DNA of 64,000 bases from Mycolicibacterium baixiangningiae (GTDB lineage Bacteria > Actinomycetota > Actinomycetes > Mycobacteriales > Mycobacteriaceae), in NCBI RefSeq assembly GCF_016313185.1, contig NZ_CP066218.1, positions 1,922,001 to 1,986,000 on the forward strand. The letters are read 5' to 3'. The first letter of the stretch is position 1; each line of letters opens with the position of its first letter. The position numbers were made by a program, and so were the translations under genes. Shown here one piece after another: positions 26,587 to 35,630 of the stretch. Below the pieces are notes generated by a model. The model made no database searches. It was given only the letters and a program-made list of their open reading frames with translations, and was not told where the DNA came from.

Positions 26587-27246
26587 GTGAGCGTGACCAC
26601 AGCGAGGACCGCGCGGGCCGAGCGTGCCAACAGCACCCAGGAGGCGATCCTGCGGGCCGCCGAACGTCTCTACGCCGAACACGGCGTGTTCGCGGTCTCC
26701 AACCGCCAGGTCAGCGAGGCGGCGGGGCAGGGCAACAACGCCGCGGTCGGCTACCACTTCGGCACCAAGACCGACCTGGTCCGGGCCATCGAGTTCAAGC
26801 ACCGCGGCCCCATCGAACGGCTCCGCGAGAAGCTGGTGGCCGATCTGGGGCCCGCACCCGATATGCGCGACTGGGTGGGGTGCCTGGTCCGGCCGCTCAC
26901 CGAGCACCTGGCCGAACTCGGCAACCCCAGCTGGTACGCGCGATTCGCCGCGCAGGTGATGACCGATCCCGCCTACCACAGCATGATCGTGCGCGACGCA
27001 CTGTCGTCGCCGTCGCTCGTCGAGGTCATCAACGGAATCGGCGCCTGCCTGCCCGACCTGCCGCCGGACGTCCGCGCGGAGCGCAACGTCATGGGCCGGA
27101 ACCTGTTGATGCACAGCTGCGCCGAACGGGAACGCGGTCTCGCCGAGGGCATCGCGGTGCCGCGCGCCTCGTGGGCCGCCGCGGCGTCCGGGCTCATCGA
27201 CGCGATCGTCGGTCTGTGGCAGGCCCCCGTCACCGAGGTGCCCTGA
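26587..27246 (+). CDS. TetR-family regulator
   Basis: About 219 residues: an N-terminal helix-turn-helix (TQEAILRAAERLYAEHG; VSNRQVSEAAGQGNNAAVGY; HFGTKTDLVRAIE) and a helical ligand-binding domain ending in a possible redox- or ligand-relevant HSCAERERG near residue 180. The start may be TTG 26581, GTG 26587 or GTG 26593; GTG 26587 is used here. It sits inside an operon, right before a ferredoxin and P450, so it may sense the P450 substrate and act at the palindrome at 26546. Its stop overlaps the ferredoxin ATG. Confidence 0.8.
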   Translation: MSVTTARTARAERANSTQEAILRAAERLYAEHGVFAVSNRQVSEAAGQGNNAAVGYHFGTKTDLVRAIEFKHRGPIERLREKLVADLGPAPDMRDWVGCLVRPLTEHLAELGNPSWYARFAAQVMTDPAYHSMIVRDALSSPSLVEVINGIGACLPDLPPDVRAERNVMGRNLLMHSCAERERGLAEGIAVPRASWAAAASGLIDAIVGLWQAPVTEVP

Positions 27247-27440
27247 TGAGGATCACCGTGGACCAGGACAAATGCGTGTCGTCGGGCCAGTGCGTGCTCA
27301 ACGCCGCCGACATCTTCGACCAGCGTGACGACGACGGGGTCGTCGAAGTGCTCATCGACAGCCCAGCCCCAGAACAGAAGTCGGACGCCCACCGGGCGGC
27401 AGCCGCCTGCCCAGCCCTTGCCATCCACCTCGAGGAGTGA
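27246..27440 (+). CDS. [3Fe-4S]-type ferredoxin of a P450 system
   Basis: A 64-residue ferredoxin. The Cys pattern C-VSSGQ-C near residues 10-16 and a late ACPALAI gives three ligands, the usual form of mycobacterial P450 partner ferredoxins with a 3Fe-4S cluster. It is cytoplasmic and passes electrons from a ferredoxin reductase, not encoded nearby, to the P450 whose gene begins 1 nt after its stop. The ATG overlaps the TetR stop (TGATG). Confidence 0.9.
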   Translation: MRITVDQDKCVSSGQCVLNAADIFDQRDDDGVVEVLIDSPAPEQKSDAHRAAAACPALAIHLEE

Positions 27441-27441
27441 T

Positions 27442-28680
27442 GTGTCGGACACGTTGACCGGAACCGCCGAAGTCTCCGCTGACATCCCCGACTATCCGAT
27501 GGAGCGCTCCGCGGCCTGCCCGTTCGCGCCCCCGCAGCAGATGCTCGAGATGGGCGCCACCAAACCCCTATCGCGGGTGCGTATCTGGGACGGCAGCACC
27601 CCGTGGCTCATCACCGGCCACGCGGTGGCGCGTGAGCTGTTCGCCGACTCGCGCGTCAGCGTCGACGATCGCCTGTCCGGGTTCCCGCACTGGAACGAGC
27701 ACATGCTCTCGACGGTCAACAAGCGCCCCCGGTCGGTGTTCACCTCCGACGCCGAGGAGCACACCCGGTTCCGCCGGATGCTGTCCAAGCCATTCACGTT
27801 CAAGCGCGTCGAGGGTCTGCGCCCAGTCATCCAGCAGGTCACCGACGAATGCATCGACGCGGTCCTCGCCGGTCCCCAGCCCGCCGACATGGTCGCGAAA
27901 CTGGCTCTGCCGGTGCCCACCCGGGTGATCAGCGACATGCTCGGCGTGCCGTACGAAGACCACGAGTTCTTCCAGCACCACGCCAACGTCGGGCTGGCGC
28001 GCTACGCGTCCGCCGCGGACGGTCAGAAGGGTGCGATGAGCCTGCACCAGTACCTGATCGACCTCGTCGAGAAGAAGAGGGAGCACCCGGCCGAGGATGC
28101 GGTCTCCGACCTCGCCGAGCGGGTCAACGCCGGCGAGATCAGCGTCAAGGAGGCCGCGCAGTTGGGCACCGGACTGCTCATCGCCGGACACGAGACCACC
28201 GCCAACATGATCGGCATCGGCATCCTGGCGCTGCTCGAGAACCCCGCACAGGCCGAATTCCTACGCGACACCGACGATCCGAAGGCCATCGCCAACGCCG
28301 CCGAGGAGTTGATGCGCTACCTGTCGATCATCCAGAACGGCCAGCGACGCGTCGCCACCGACGACATCGAGATCGCCGGTGAGACCATCCGCGCCGGTGA
28401 GGGCATCATCATCGACCTGGCCCCGGCGAACTGGGATGCGGCCGCCTATCCCGCACCCGACAAGCTCGACCTGCGCCGTGATGCCGGCCAGCAGCTGGGT
28501 TTCGGCTACGGCCGTCACCAGTGCGTCGGCCAGCAACTCGCCCGCGCCGAACTCCAGATCGTCTTCCACACACTGCTGCGGCGTATCCCCACGATGCGCC
28601 TGGCCATCCCGTTCGACGAGGTGCCGTTCAAACACGACCGCCTTGCCTACGGCGTCTACGAACTTCCCGTGACCTGGTAA
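27442..28680 (+). CDS. Cytochrome P450
   Basis: A 412-residue soluble bacterial P450. The I-helix oxygen-activation motif AGHETTAN is near residue 250, the K-helix ExxR (ELMR) near 291 and the heme loop FGYGRHQCVGQQLAR near 353-367, with Cys as the thiolate ligand. It hydroxylates an organic substrate using the adjacent ferredoxin. The CYP family cannot be set by eye. The start is GTG 27442 with GAGGAG upstream. Within the regulon it could start attack on an unactivated C-H bond. Confidence 0.9.
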   Translation: MSDTLTGTAEVSADIPDYPMERSAACPFAPPQQMLEMGATKPLSRVRIWDGSTPWLITGHAVARELFADSRVSVDDRLSGFPHWNEHMLSTVNKRPRSVFTSDAEEHTRFRRMLSKPFTFKRVEGLRPVIQQVTDECIDAVLAGPQPADMVAKLALPVPTRVISDMLGVPYEDHEFFQHHANVGLARYASAADGQKGAMSLHQYLIDLVEKKREHPAEDAVSDLAERVNAGEISVKEAAQLGTGLLIAGHETTANMIGIGILALLENPAQAEFLRDTDDPKAIANAAEELMRYLSIIQNGQRRVATDDIEIAGETIRAGEGIIIDLAPANWDAAAYPAPDKLDLRRDAGQQLGFGYGRHQCVGQQLARAELQIVFHTLLRRIPTMRLAIPFDEVPFKHDRLAYGVYELPVTW

Positions 28681-28714
28681 CAGGTTCTCTCACAGCCCGA
28701 TTGGAGTGCGAACA

Positions 28715-29884
28715 GTGTCAGCCCCCAGCACCACCCTCTATCCCCCCGAAGGCTTCGGTGCCCCGAAGCACCGGCACGGCCACTCCACCGGGGCGGTGAC
28801 CGGTCTGCCCGCCGACATCGAGATCTTCTCGGCCGACAACCACATCTCGGTGGCCGACGACATCTTCTACGAACGCTTCCCCGAAGAGCTCAAGGGAGCC
28901 GCCCCGCGTATCTGGTACGAGGACGGCGCATACATGGTCGGTATGAAGGGCAAGGCTTGGACCGGAGGTGATTTCGGGCGCGTCCTCATGCAGTACGACG
29001 ATCTGGCCGGCGCCGCGTCGAACAACATCGAGGCCCGCATCCGGGAACTCAAAGAGGACGGCATCGACAAGGAGCTTGCTTTCCCGAACGCTGTGCTCGC
29101 ACTGTTCCACTACCCCGACAAGAGCCTGCGCGAGCGCGTGTTCCGGATCTACAACGAGCACATCGCCGACCTGCAGGAGCGCTCCGGCGGCCACTTCCAT
29201 GGCGTCGGGCTGATCAACTGGTGGGACCCGAAAGGCACGCGCAGCACCCTCGAAGAGCTGAGGTCCCTGGGTCTCAAGACGTTTCTGTTGCCGCTGAATC
29301 CCGGCAAGGACGACGAGGGCAACATCTACGACTACGGCAGCACCTCGATGGACGCCGTCTGGGACGAGATCGAAGCCGCCGGGATCCCGGTGAGTCACCA
29401 CATCGGCGAGACGCCGCCGAAGACGCCGTGCCAGAACAACAGCGTCGTCGTCGGCATGATGGTCAACGTCGACTCGTTCCGCGAACAGTTCGCCAAGTAC
29501 GTGTTCTCCGGCATCCTGGACCGGCACCCGTCACTGAAGATCGGCTGGTTCGAAGGCGGGATCGCCTGGGTGCCAACCGCACTGCAGGACGCCGAGCACA
29601 TGCTGGCCTCCTACCGGCACATGTTCAACCACGAACTCGCACACGATGTTCGGCACTATTGGAGCAACCACATGAGTGCGTCGTTCATGGTCGACCCGCT
29701 CGGCCTGGCGCTGATCGACCGCATCGGCGTCGACAACGTGATGTGGTCCAGCGACTACCCGCACAACGAGTCCACCTTCGGATACTCGGAGAAGTCGCTG
29801 GCCACCGTCGTGGAGGCGGTCGGTCCCGAGAACGCCGTCAAGATCGTGTCCACGAATGTGCAGAAATTCCTGGGACTGCAATGA
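28715..29884 (+). CDS. Amidohydrolase-2 family TIM-barrel protein
   Basis: About 389 residues of the ACMSD/amidohydrolase_2 family (PF04909 type). A DNHIS segment near residue 35 stands at the usual D-x-H metal position, HHIGE near 227 and SSDYPHNEST near 345 carry further His/Asp ligands. Family members decarboxylate or hydrolyse ring-cleavage products and related acids. GTG 28715 is chosen, with TTGGAG 9 nt upstream; an in-frame GTG at 28706 is possible. The 34-nt gap from the P450 holds a GTTCTC half-site. A relative is at 51631. The ATG of the M24 gene overlaps its stop. Confidence 0.8.
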   Translation: MSAPSTTLYPPEGFGAPKHRHGHSTGAVTGLPADIEIFSADNHISVADDIFYERFPEELKGAAPRIWYEDGAYMVGMKGKAWTGGDFGRVLMQYDDLAGAASNNIEARIRELKEDGIDKELAFPNAVLALFHYPDKSLRERVFRIYNEHIADLQERSGGHFHGVGLINWWDPKGTRSTLEELRSLGLKTFLLPLNPGKDDEGNIYDYGSTSMDAVWDEIEAAGIPVSHHIGETPPKTPCQNNSVVVGMMVNVDSFREQFAKYVFSGILDRHPSLKIGWFEGGIAWVPTALQDAEHMLASYRHMFNHELAHDVRHYWSNHMSASFMVDPLGLALIDRIGVDNVMWSSDYPHNESTFGYSEKSLATVVEAVGPENAVKIVSTNVQKFLGLQ

Positions 29885-31149
29885 CGACGTCTACTCAATC
29901 CGGCGTCACCCAGATCGCCCGGACCGGGTACACGTGGCTGGACATCCCCGCGGAGCCGGATTTCGCCCGGATGCGCAGGGAGGTCGCTGCGCGTCTGCAC
30001 GCCGCGATGACCGAACAGGGTGTGAATGCGCTGGTGCTGCTGGGCAACAGCAACGTCATGTACGCCACCGGTATCAGCTGGCCGCTGGCCGACGCCGGCC
30101 TGTCACATGTCGAGCGGCCGGTGGCGGTCGTGCTGGCCGACGACGAGCACCCGCATCTTTTCCTGCCCTTCCGCGAGGGTGCCGCCATGGAGTCGGACCT
30201 GCCCGATGACCACCTGCACGGCCCGGTCTATCTCGAATTCGACGAAGGTGTCGCCCAATTCGCGACGATCCTGGCCGACCTGATCCCGGCCGGCGCGACA
30301 ATCGCGACCGACGAGCTGACCGGGGCGATGCGGCGGGCAGGCACTGCGCTGTTCCCCAGCGCACCGGCAGATGCGGCCCCGGTGGTTGGGGCGGCGAAGC
30401 TGGTCAAGACGATCGATCAGATCGCGTGTGTCCGGCGCGCCTGCCAGATCACCGAAGAAGCGGTCGCCGAGGTCCAGAAGTCGCTCACCCCGGGTGCGCG
30501 TCAGATCGACCTGTCCGCCGAATTCGTGCGCCGCACGTTCGAACTCGGAGCCACCACGAACATGTTCGACTCGATCTGGCAGGTCATGCCGACGTCGAAG
30601 GCCGAGGGCACCTGGACTACGACCGGTGATCTGGCTCTGCCTCTGCTGACCACCGAGCGTGAGCTGGCACAGGGCGACGTCCTGTGGACCGACGTGTCGA
30701 TCGCCTACCAGGGCTACTGCTCCGACCATGGCCGCACCTGGATCGTCGGTCAGGATCCGACGCCGGCACAGCAGACCCAGTTCGACAGATGGGCCCGGAT
30801 CGTGGACGCGGTGCTCTCGGTGACCAAGGCCGGTGCCACCTGCGGTGACCTCGGGCGCGCGGCGACCGCGGCCGCCGGCGGGAAGAAGCCGTGGCTGCCG
30901 CATTTCTACCTGGGCCACGGCATCGGAACGAGCGCTGCCGAAATGCCGATGATCGGAACGGATCTCGGCCAGGAATGGGATGACAAGTTCGTCTTCCCGG
31001 CCGGCATGCTGCTGGTGTTCGAGCCGGTGGTCTGGGAGGACGGTACCGGTGGCTATCGCGGCGAGGAGATCGTGGTGGTGACCGAGGGCGGCTGGATGCC
31101 GCTGACTGCGTATCCGTACAACCCGTATGAGGTGTCCAGTGGGAATTGA
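29881..31149 (+). CDS. M24-family (creatinase/prolidase fold) metalloenzyme
   Basis: A 422-residue pita-bread-fold protein with an N-terminal creatinase domain and a C-terminal catalytic domain. All five metal ligands look intact: Asp in LWTDVS near 271, Asp in CSDHGRT near 282, His in LGHGIGT near 346, Glu in FEPVV near 381 and Glu in GEEIVVV near 395. The family includes aminopeptidases, creatinase and the DMSP lyase DddP, so peptide cleavage should not be assumed. It is coupled to the amidohydrolase (ATGA) and to a degenerate paralogue downstream. Confidence 0.85.
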   Translation: MTTSTQSGVTQIARTGYTWLDIPAEPDFARMRREVAARLHAAMTEQGVNALVLLGNSNVMYATGISWPLADAGLSHVERPVAVVLADDEHPHLFLPFREGAAMESDLPDDHLHGPVYLEFDEGVAQFATILADLIPAGATIATDELTGAMRRAGTALFPSAPADAAPVVGAAKLVKTIDQIACVRRACQITEEAVAEVQKSLTPGARQIDLSAEFVRRTFELGATTNMFDSIWQVMPTSKAEGTWTTTGDLALPLLTTERELAQGDVLWTDVSIAYQGYCSDHGRTWIVGQDPTPAQQTQFDRWARIVDAVLSVTKAGATCGDLGRAATAAAGGKKPWLPHFYLGHGIGTSAAEMPMIGTDLGQEWDDKFVFPAGMLLVFEPVVWEDGTGGYRGEEIVVVTEGGWMPLTAYPYNPYEVSSGN

Positions 31150-32272
31150 GATCGAGGCCGACGGCCGGGCTCTGCGTTACAGCCGTCGGGAGCGTGCCCT
31201 CGCGCAGATGGAGATCCACGACCTCGACATGCTGGTGCTCGGCCGTCAGGCCAACGTCCGCTACATCTCCGGCGCCCCGCAGCTGTGGGTGGTGGGCACC
31301 CGCCCGTTCGGGCCGATCTGCGAGTTCGTGCGTGCCACCGGTGAGATCCACCTCAACAACACGTGGGACGAGGGCATCCCCGAGGAGATCCCGCACGAGA
31401 ATCTGTACGGGTTCGCGTGGAACCCGATGACATTGGTCGGCATCCTGCAGAACATCAAGGGCGCCGACAGCTTCCGTCGAGTCGGAACCGATGCTCTGAC
31501 ACCGACGTTCGCCAAGCTGCTGCCGATGGCCTTCCCGAACGCGGAGCTGATCGACGCCGAGCAGGCCATGCAGGCTGCCCGCCGGATCAAGACCCCCGAG
31601 GAAGTGCAGGCGTTGCGTCGCGCGCTGGCGGTTGCCGAGGAGGGCCTGGCCGCGGGTGTTGCCGCCCTCGGTCCGGGCACCACGGAGAAGGCGCTCGCCG
31701 GTGCCGTGCTCGAGGCCGAGGCCGCCGGTGGGGTGAGTACCCCGGCGACCCAGGATGCCGCCTGGGTGACGTCGAAGGAGCATCCGTGGCGCCGCGCCGA
31801 CGGTGACGGTCTGGTGCGGGACGGTGACCTGGTGGCGTTGTCGGCCGGGGTACTGGCGGACGGCTATGTCGCCGAGGTCGCCCGCACGCTCTATGTCGGT
31901 GAGCCGACCGACGCCGTGCGCGCGCTCTACCGGCGCCGAGACGACCTGTGGGACCGGTTGCTCGAGGCCTGCCGGCCCGGCATGACCGCAAGCGCGTTGC
32001 TCGATGCCTACCAGCAGGCCGGTGAGCGTCTGCCGGCGATGCCGGTGGCGCACGGTCTCGGACTGGGTTTCGACCCACCGGTGGTATCACCGACTCTGCG
32101 GGCGACCGCGGAGGCCGACATTCTCGAGGAGGGCATGGTGCTTGCGGTCACCGCATACGTGTGGGAACAGGGTGTCGGTGCGGTGTTCACCCGTGACGCG
32201 GTCTTGATCACCGCCGACGGTGCCGAAATCCTCTCGGCCGTTCCGGCTTACGGTGAGGCCGTTCATGGCTGA
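31139..32272 (+). CDS. M24-fold protein with degenerate metal site
   Basis: A 377-residue protein of the same fold as its upstream neighbour. By eye alignment the five metal ligands read Ser (ALSAG), Glu (VAEVART), His (AHGLGLG), Thr (AVTAYVW) and Asp (TRDAVLI), so only the His is kept. It is probably not a standard dinuclear metalloenzyme; a non-catalytic subunit of the intact enzyme or a metal-free enzyme are alternatives. The start GTG 31139 overlaps the upstream gene by 11 nt; an ATG at 31127 is also possible. The frame is intact and codon use normal, so it is not a pseudogene. Confidence 0.75.
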   Translation: MGIEIEADGRALRYSRRERALAQMEIHDLDMLVLGRQANVRYISGAPQLWVVGTRPFGPICEFVRATGEIHLNNTWDEGIPEEIPHENLYGFAWNPMTLVGILQNIKGADSFRRVGTDALTPTFAKLLPMAFPNAELIDAEQAMQAARRIKTPEEVQALRRALAVAEEGLAAGVAALGPGTTEKALAGAVLEAEAAGGVSTPATQDAAWVTSKEHPWRRADGDGLVRDGDLVALSAGVLADGYVAEVARTLYVGEPTDAVRALYRRRDDLWDRLLEACRPGMTASALLDAYQQAGERLPAMPVAHGLGLGFDPPVVSPTLRATAEADILEEGMVLAVTAYVWEQGVGAVFTRDAVLITADGAEILSAVPAYGEAVHG

Positions 32273-33224
32273 CCGGCCGTCGCCCGAGGAGATCATCCTC
32301 TACGAGAAGGACCCGAAGACCAAGATCGCGACGATCACGTTCAACCGTCCGGAGTTCCTCAACGCGCCGACCTCATTGGCAAGGCTGCGGTACGCCGACG
32401 TGTTGCGGGCGGCCAACGCCGACAACGACGTGAAGGTGGTGATCATCCGCGGCGTCGGGGACAACCTGGGCAGCGGAGCGGATCTGCCGGAGTTCATGGA
32501 GGGCAACGACAATCCTACGGTGCGGCTCGCGGAACTGAGGCTGGAGGACGACGGGGTCGGCGAGGTGACGTACCCCCCGAAGGGGACGTTCCGCAACGGG
32601 GCCACCATCAGCGCCTGGTACGCCAACTCTCAGGCCGGCAACCGCGCGCTGCAGGATTTCAAGAAGATCAGCATCGTCGAAGCCAAGGGGTACTGCTACG
32701 GCTGGCACTTCTACCAATGTGCCGACGCCGATCTGGTGATCTCGTCCGATGACGCGCTGTTCGGTCACCCGTCTTTCCGCTACCACGGCTGGGGTCCGCG
32801 GATGTGGACGTGGGTACAGATGATGGGGTTGCGCAAGTTCCAGGAGATGGTTTTCACCGGCCGCCCGTTCACCGCCGCCGAGATGTATGACTGCAACTTC
32901 CTCAACAAGGTGGTGGCGCGCGACGAGCTGGAGGCCGAGACCCAGAAATACGCGCTGGCGTGCGCAAGGAACCGCCCGGTGGACACCGTCTTTCAGCAGA
33001 AGATGTTCTTCGAGATCTTCAAGCAGCAGCAGGGCGAATACATGGGCAGCCTGCTCAGCGCCTTCTTCGAGTCGATGGGCAACGGTGTCGCCAACGACAG
33101 CGATGACGACCTGGACATGTTCGAGTCGATCGATTCCGGGCTGTCCGCCGCGGTCAACGACAACGACAGCAAGTTCCCGCCCGAATTCCGGTTGAGCAAG
33201 CGCAACCGGGCCAAGCCGGACTAG
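32265..33224 (+). CDS. Crotonase-superfamily protein, atypical
   Basis: A 319-residue crotonase-fold protein, about 60 longer than usual owing to an insertion near residues 90-125 and a C-terminal tail rich in Asp and Asn. The CoA-binding start (ATITFNRPEFLNAP) is clear, but the catalytic Glu positions fall on Tyr (GWHFYQ) and Ser (FGHPSF). Hydration by the standard mechanism is unlikely; ring opening, as done by other crotonase-fold enzymes, is possible. The ATG overlaps the preceding gene by 8 nt and the CoA transferase follows within 2 nt. Confidence 0.7.
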   Translation: MADRPSPEEIILYEKDPKTKIATITFNRPEFLNAPTSLARLRYADVLRAANADNDVKVVIIRGVGDNLGSGADLPEFMEGNDNPTVRLAELRLEDDGVGEVTYPPKGTFRNGATISAWYANSQAGNRALQDFKKISIVEAKGYCYGWHFYQCADADLVISSDDALFGHPSFRYHGWGPRMWTWVQMMGLRKFQEMVFTGRPFTAAEMYDCNFLNKVVARDELEAETQKYALACARNRPVDTVFQQKMFFEIFKQQQGEYMGSLLSAFFESMGNGVANDSDDDLDMFESIDSGLSAAVNDNDSKFPPEFRLSKRNRAKPD

Positions 33225-33226
33225 TG

Positions 33227-35614
33227 ATGACCACACCGCCACTCGACGGATTTCGCGTCGTCGACCTGTCGACCGGGATCGCGGGTGCCTACTGCACGAA
33301 GTTGCTCGCCGACGGCGGTGCCGAGGTGGTCAAAGTCGAACCACCCGAGGGCGATCCGCTGCGCGGGTGGTCGGCGTCGGGTGCCGGTACCGGCGGTGAC
33401 GGGGCACTGTTCTCGTATCTGGCCTGTTCGAAACACAGCGTGGTGGCCGGTCCGTCGGACACTTCGTTCGCCGACGACCTGCTCGCGTCCGCCGACGCGG
33501 TGGTGTGGTCTCGAGGATCGTCGATCGCCGAGCACCCCGACCTCGCGCCGCAGACGATCCACCGGCGGCATCCGGGCCTGATCGTCACGGCGATCACGCC
33601 GTTCGGGCTGGACGGCCCGTGGACCGATTGTCCGGCAACCGAATTCACCCTGCAGGCGTGGTCGGGCGGGATCGTCGGGCTGGGCCGGGGCGCCCCGGAC
33701 CGGGCACCGGTGTACGTGGGCGGACAGATCGGTGACTACCTCGCCGGTGCGTACGCCAGCGTGGCCACGCTCGCCAGCCGGGTCCGCGGCGTCGGCGAGC
33801 TGATCGACCTGTCGATGCTCGAGACCCAGATCGCCGGGCTGACCTACTACCCGGTGACCTACCACCGGATGCTGGACCGGCCGTGGCGCGACGCCCGCAA
33901 GCTCACCGTGCCCGGTATCGCCCGCGCCAAGGACGGCCTGGTCGACATCGGCTGCGGCACCGCTCAGCAGTGGTTCGACCTGTGCGCGATGACCGGACAC
34001 GACGAGTGGATCGACGAGGACTCACCGCTGTCGATCACCGTGCAGGCCAACGAGAAGGCCGAGGAGCTCTACGCCTGGGTGGCCGAGCAGACCGTCGAGG
34101 AGGTCCGCGATCTCGCGTCGGCGTTCCGCATACCCAACGCGCCGGTGGCCAACGGCGAGAACATCACCGCGCTCGACCATTACGTGGAGCGGGGGTCGTT
34201 CACGACCAATCCCCGCGACGGGTTCACCCAGCCCGGCCACCCCTACCGGCTGAGCCCCGCGGTGCTGCGCGCGCCGCAGCCCGCACCCCGGCTGGGGGAG
34301 CACACCGAGGCCTACCGCCGAAACGGCATTCCCGGTCGTCGCGGCGACGCCTCAACGGCCGGGAACGCGGTTTCGCGAGCGCTGCCCTTCGAGGGGTTGC
34401 GGGTGCTGGACATGACGACGTTCTGGGCGGGCCCGTCGTGCACTCACATCCTCGCGCTGCTGGGCGCCGAGGTCATCCACGTCGAGTCGACGCGTCGTCC
34501 CGACGGCACCCGCCTGATCGCCGGCATCCCCGCCACCGAGGACCAGTGGTGGGAGCGGTCGCCGATCTTCTCCGGCCTGAACACCAACAAGAAGGGCCTG
34601 ACGCTAGACCTGCACACCTCGCGCGGGCGGGAACTGCTGAACCGCCTGATCGCGACGGCCGACGTGGTGGTGGAGAACTTCACCCCCCGGGTGCTCGACC
34701 ATCTCGGCCTCGACTTCGCCGCCGTGCAGGCGCTGCGGCCCGACGCGATCATGCTGCGGATGCCGGGCTTCGGCCTCGACGGGCCGTGGCGGGACAACCC
34801 GGCGTTCGCCTACGTGATCGAGGCGGCGGCCGGAATCAGCTGGCTCACCGGCTATCCCGACCGCAACCCCAACGAGCCCTATTCCGTGGGCGACCCCAAT
34901 GCGGGTATCCATGCGCTCAACGGGCTGCTGCTGGCGCTCGAGCACCGCCGCCGCACCGGAAAGGGAGTGCTGGTGGAGGCCGCGATGGTGGACGCCGCAC
35001 TCAACGTCGCCGCCGAACAGGTCATCGAATACACCGCCTACGGCGCGCTGCTGGGCCGATCGGGTAACCGCGGCCCCGTCTCCGCGCCCCAGAACCTGTA
35101 CCGCAGCAACAACATCGACGAGTTCGGCCGTTCCGACAGCTGGGTCGCGATCGCGGTGAGCACCGATGCGCAGTGGGCCGCCCTGTGCACGGCCGTCGGT
35201 GCCGCGGACTGGGCGGCCGACCCGGCGCTGGATTGCGCCGACGGCCGTCGCGCCGCACACGACCACATCGACGAACGTCTCTCACAGTGGTGCGTGGAGC
35301 GCAGCGCCGATGACATCGTCGGCTGCCTGTGGGACGCCGGCGTCCCGGTGGCCAAGGTCATGCAGCCGCACCGGCAAATCGAACTGCCGCAGCTCGCCCA
35401 CCGCGGCTTCTTCGAAGAGGTCGGGCACCCGGTGAACCGTCCCACGCCGCACAGCTCGTTACCCTTCCGGATGTCGGCCGGGCCGCAACGCTTCCACCGC
35501 CATCCGGCGCCGCTGCTCGGACAGCACACCGAAGAGCTACTCGCCGAACTCGGGCTCAGCGCGGACGAGATCGCCCAACTCGCCGCCGACAACGTGATCG
35601 GCCACACCGTCTGA
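33227..35614 (+). CDS. Double-length CaiB/BaiF CoA transferase (two fused domains)
   Basis: A 795-residue protein made of two family III CoA transferase units. The first starts GFRVVDLSTGIAGAY near residue 9 with KVEPPEGDPLRGW. The second starts GLRVLDMTTFWAGPS near residue 390 with VIHVESTRRPDGTR. Each has a candidate catalytic Asp (GGQIGDYLAG; SVGDPNAG). Family enzymes are interlaced dimers, so one chain may form the whole pseudo-dimer. The two halves differ clearly in sequence, so the fusion is old. ATG 33227 is preferred over the overlapping GTG 33224. Confidence 0.85.
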   Translation: MTTPPLDGFRVVDLSTGIAGAYCTKLLADGGAEVVKVEPPEGDPLRGWSASGAGTGGDGALFSYLACSKHSVVAGPSDTSFADDLLASADAVVWSRGSSIAEHPDLAPQTIHRRHPGLIVTAITPFGLDGPWTDCPATEFTLQAWSGGIVGLGRGAPDRAPVYVGGQIGDYLAGAYASVATLASRVRGVGELIDLSMLETQIAGLTYYPVTYHRMLDRPWRDARKLTVPGIARAKDGLVDIGCGTAQQWFDLCAMTGHDEWIDEDSPLSITVQANEKAEELYAWVAEQTVEEVRDLASAFRIPNAPVANGENITALDHYVERGSFTTNPRDGFTQPGHPYRLSPAVLRAPQPAPRLGEHTEAYRRNGIPGRRGDASTAGNAVSRALPFEGLRVLDMTTFWAGPSCTHILALLGAEVIHVESTRRPDGTRLIAGIPATEDQWWERSPIFSGLNTNKKGLTLDLHTSRGRELLNRLIATADVVVENFTPRVLDHLGLDFAAVQALRPDAIMLRMPGFGLDGPWRDNPAFAYVIEAAAGISWLTGYPDRNPNEPYSVGDPNAGIHALNGLLLALEHRRRTGKGVLVEAAMVDAALNVAAEQVIEYTAYGALLGRSGNRGPVSAPQNLYRSNNIDEFGRSDSWVAIAVSTDAQWAALCTAVGAADWAADPALDCADGRRAAHDHIDERLSQWCVERSADDIVGCLWDAGVPVAKVMQPHRQIELPQLAHRGFFEEVGHPVNRPTPHSSLPFRMSAGPQRFHRHPAPLLGQHTEELLAELGLSADEIAQLAADNVIGHTV

Positions 35615-35630
35615 CTGGTTGACTGACGCC

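Noticed and set aside
28685..28691. GTTCTC before the amidohydrolase at 28715
   Set aside because: Only one half matches; the opposite half (TGGTAA) does not fit the palindrome, so I did not count it as a regulon site.
29881..31149. Identification of the intact M24 protein as a DMSP lyase (DddP) or as an aminopeptidase
   Set aside because: The five metal ligands are shared by the whole fold; no substrate-specific residues can be judged by eye.
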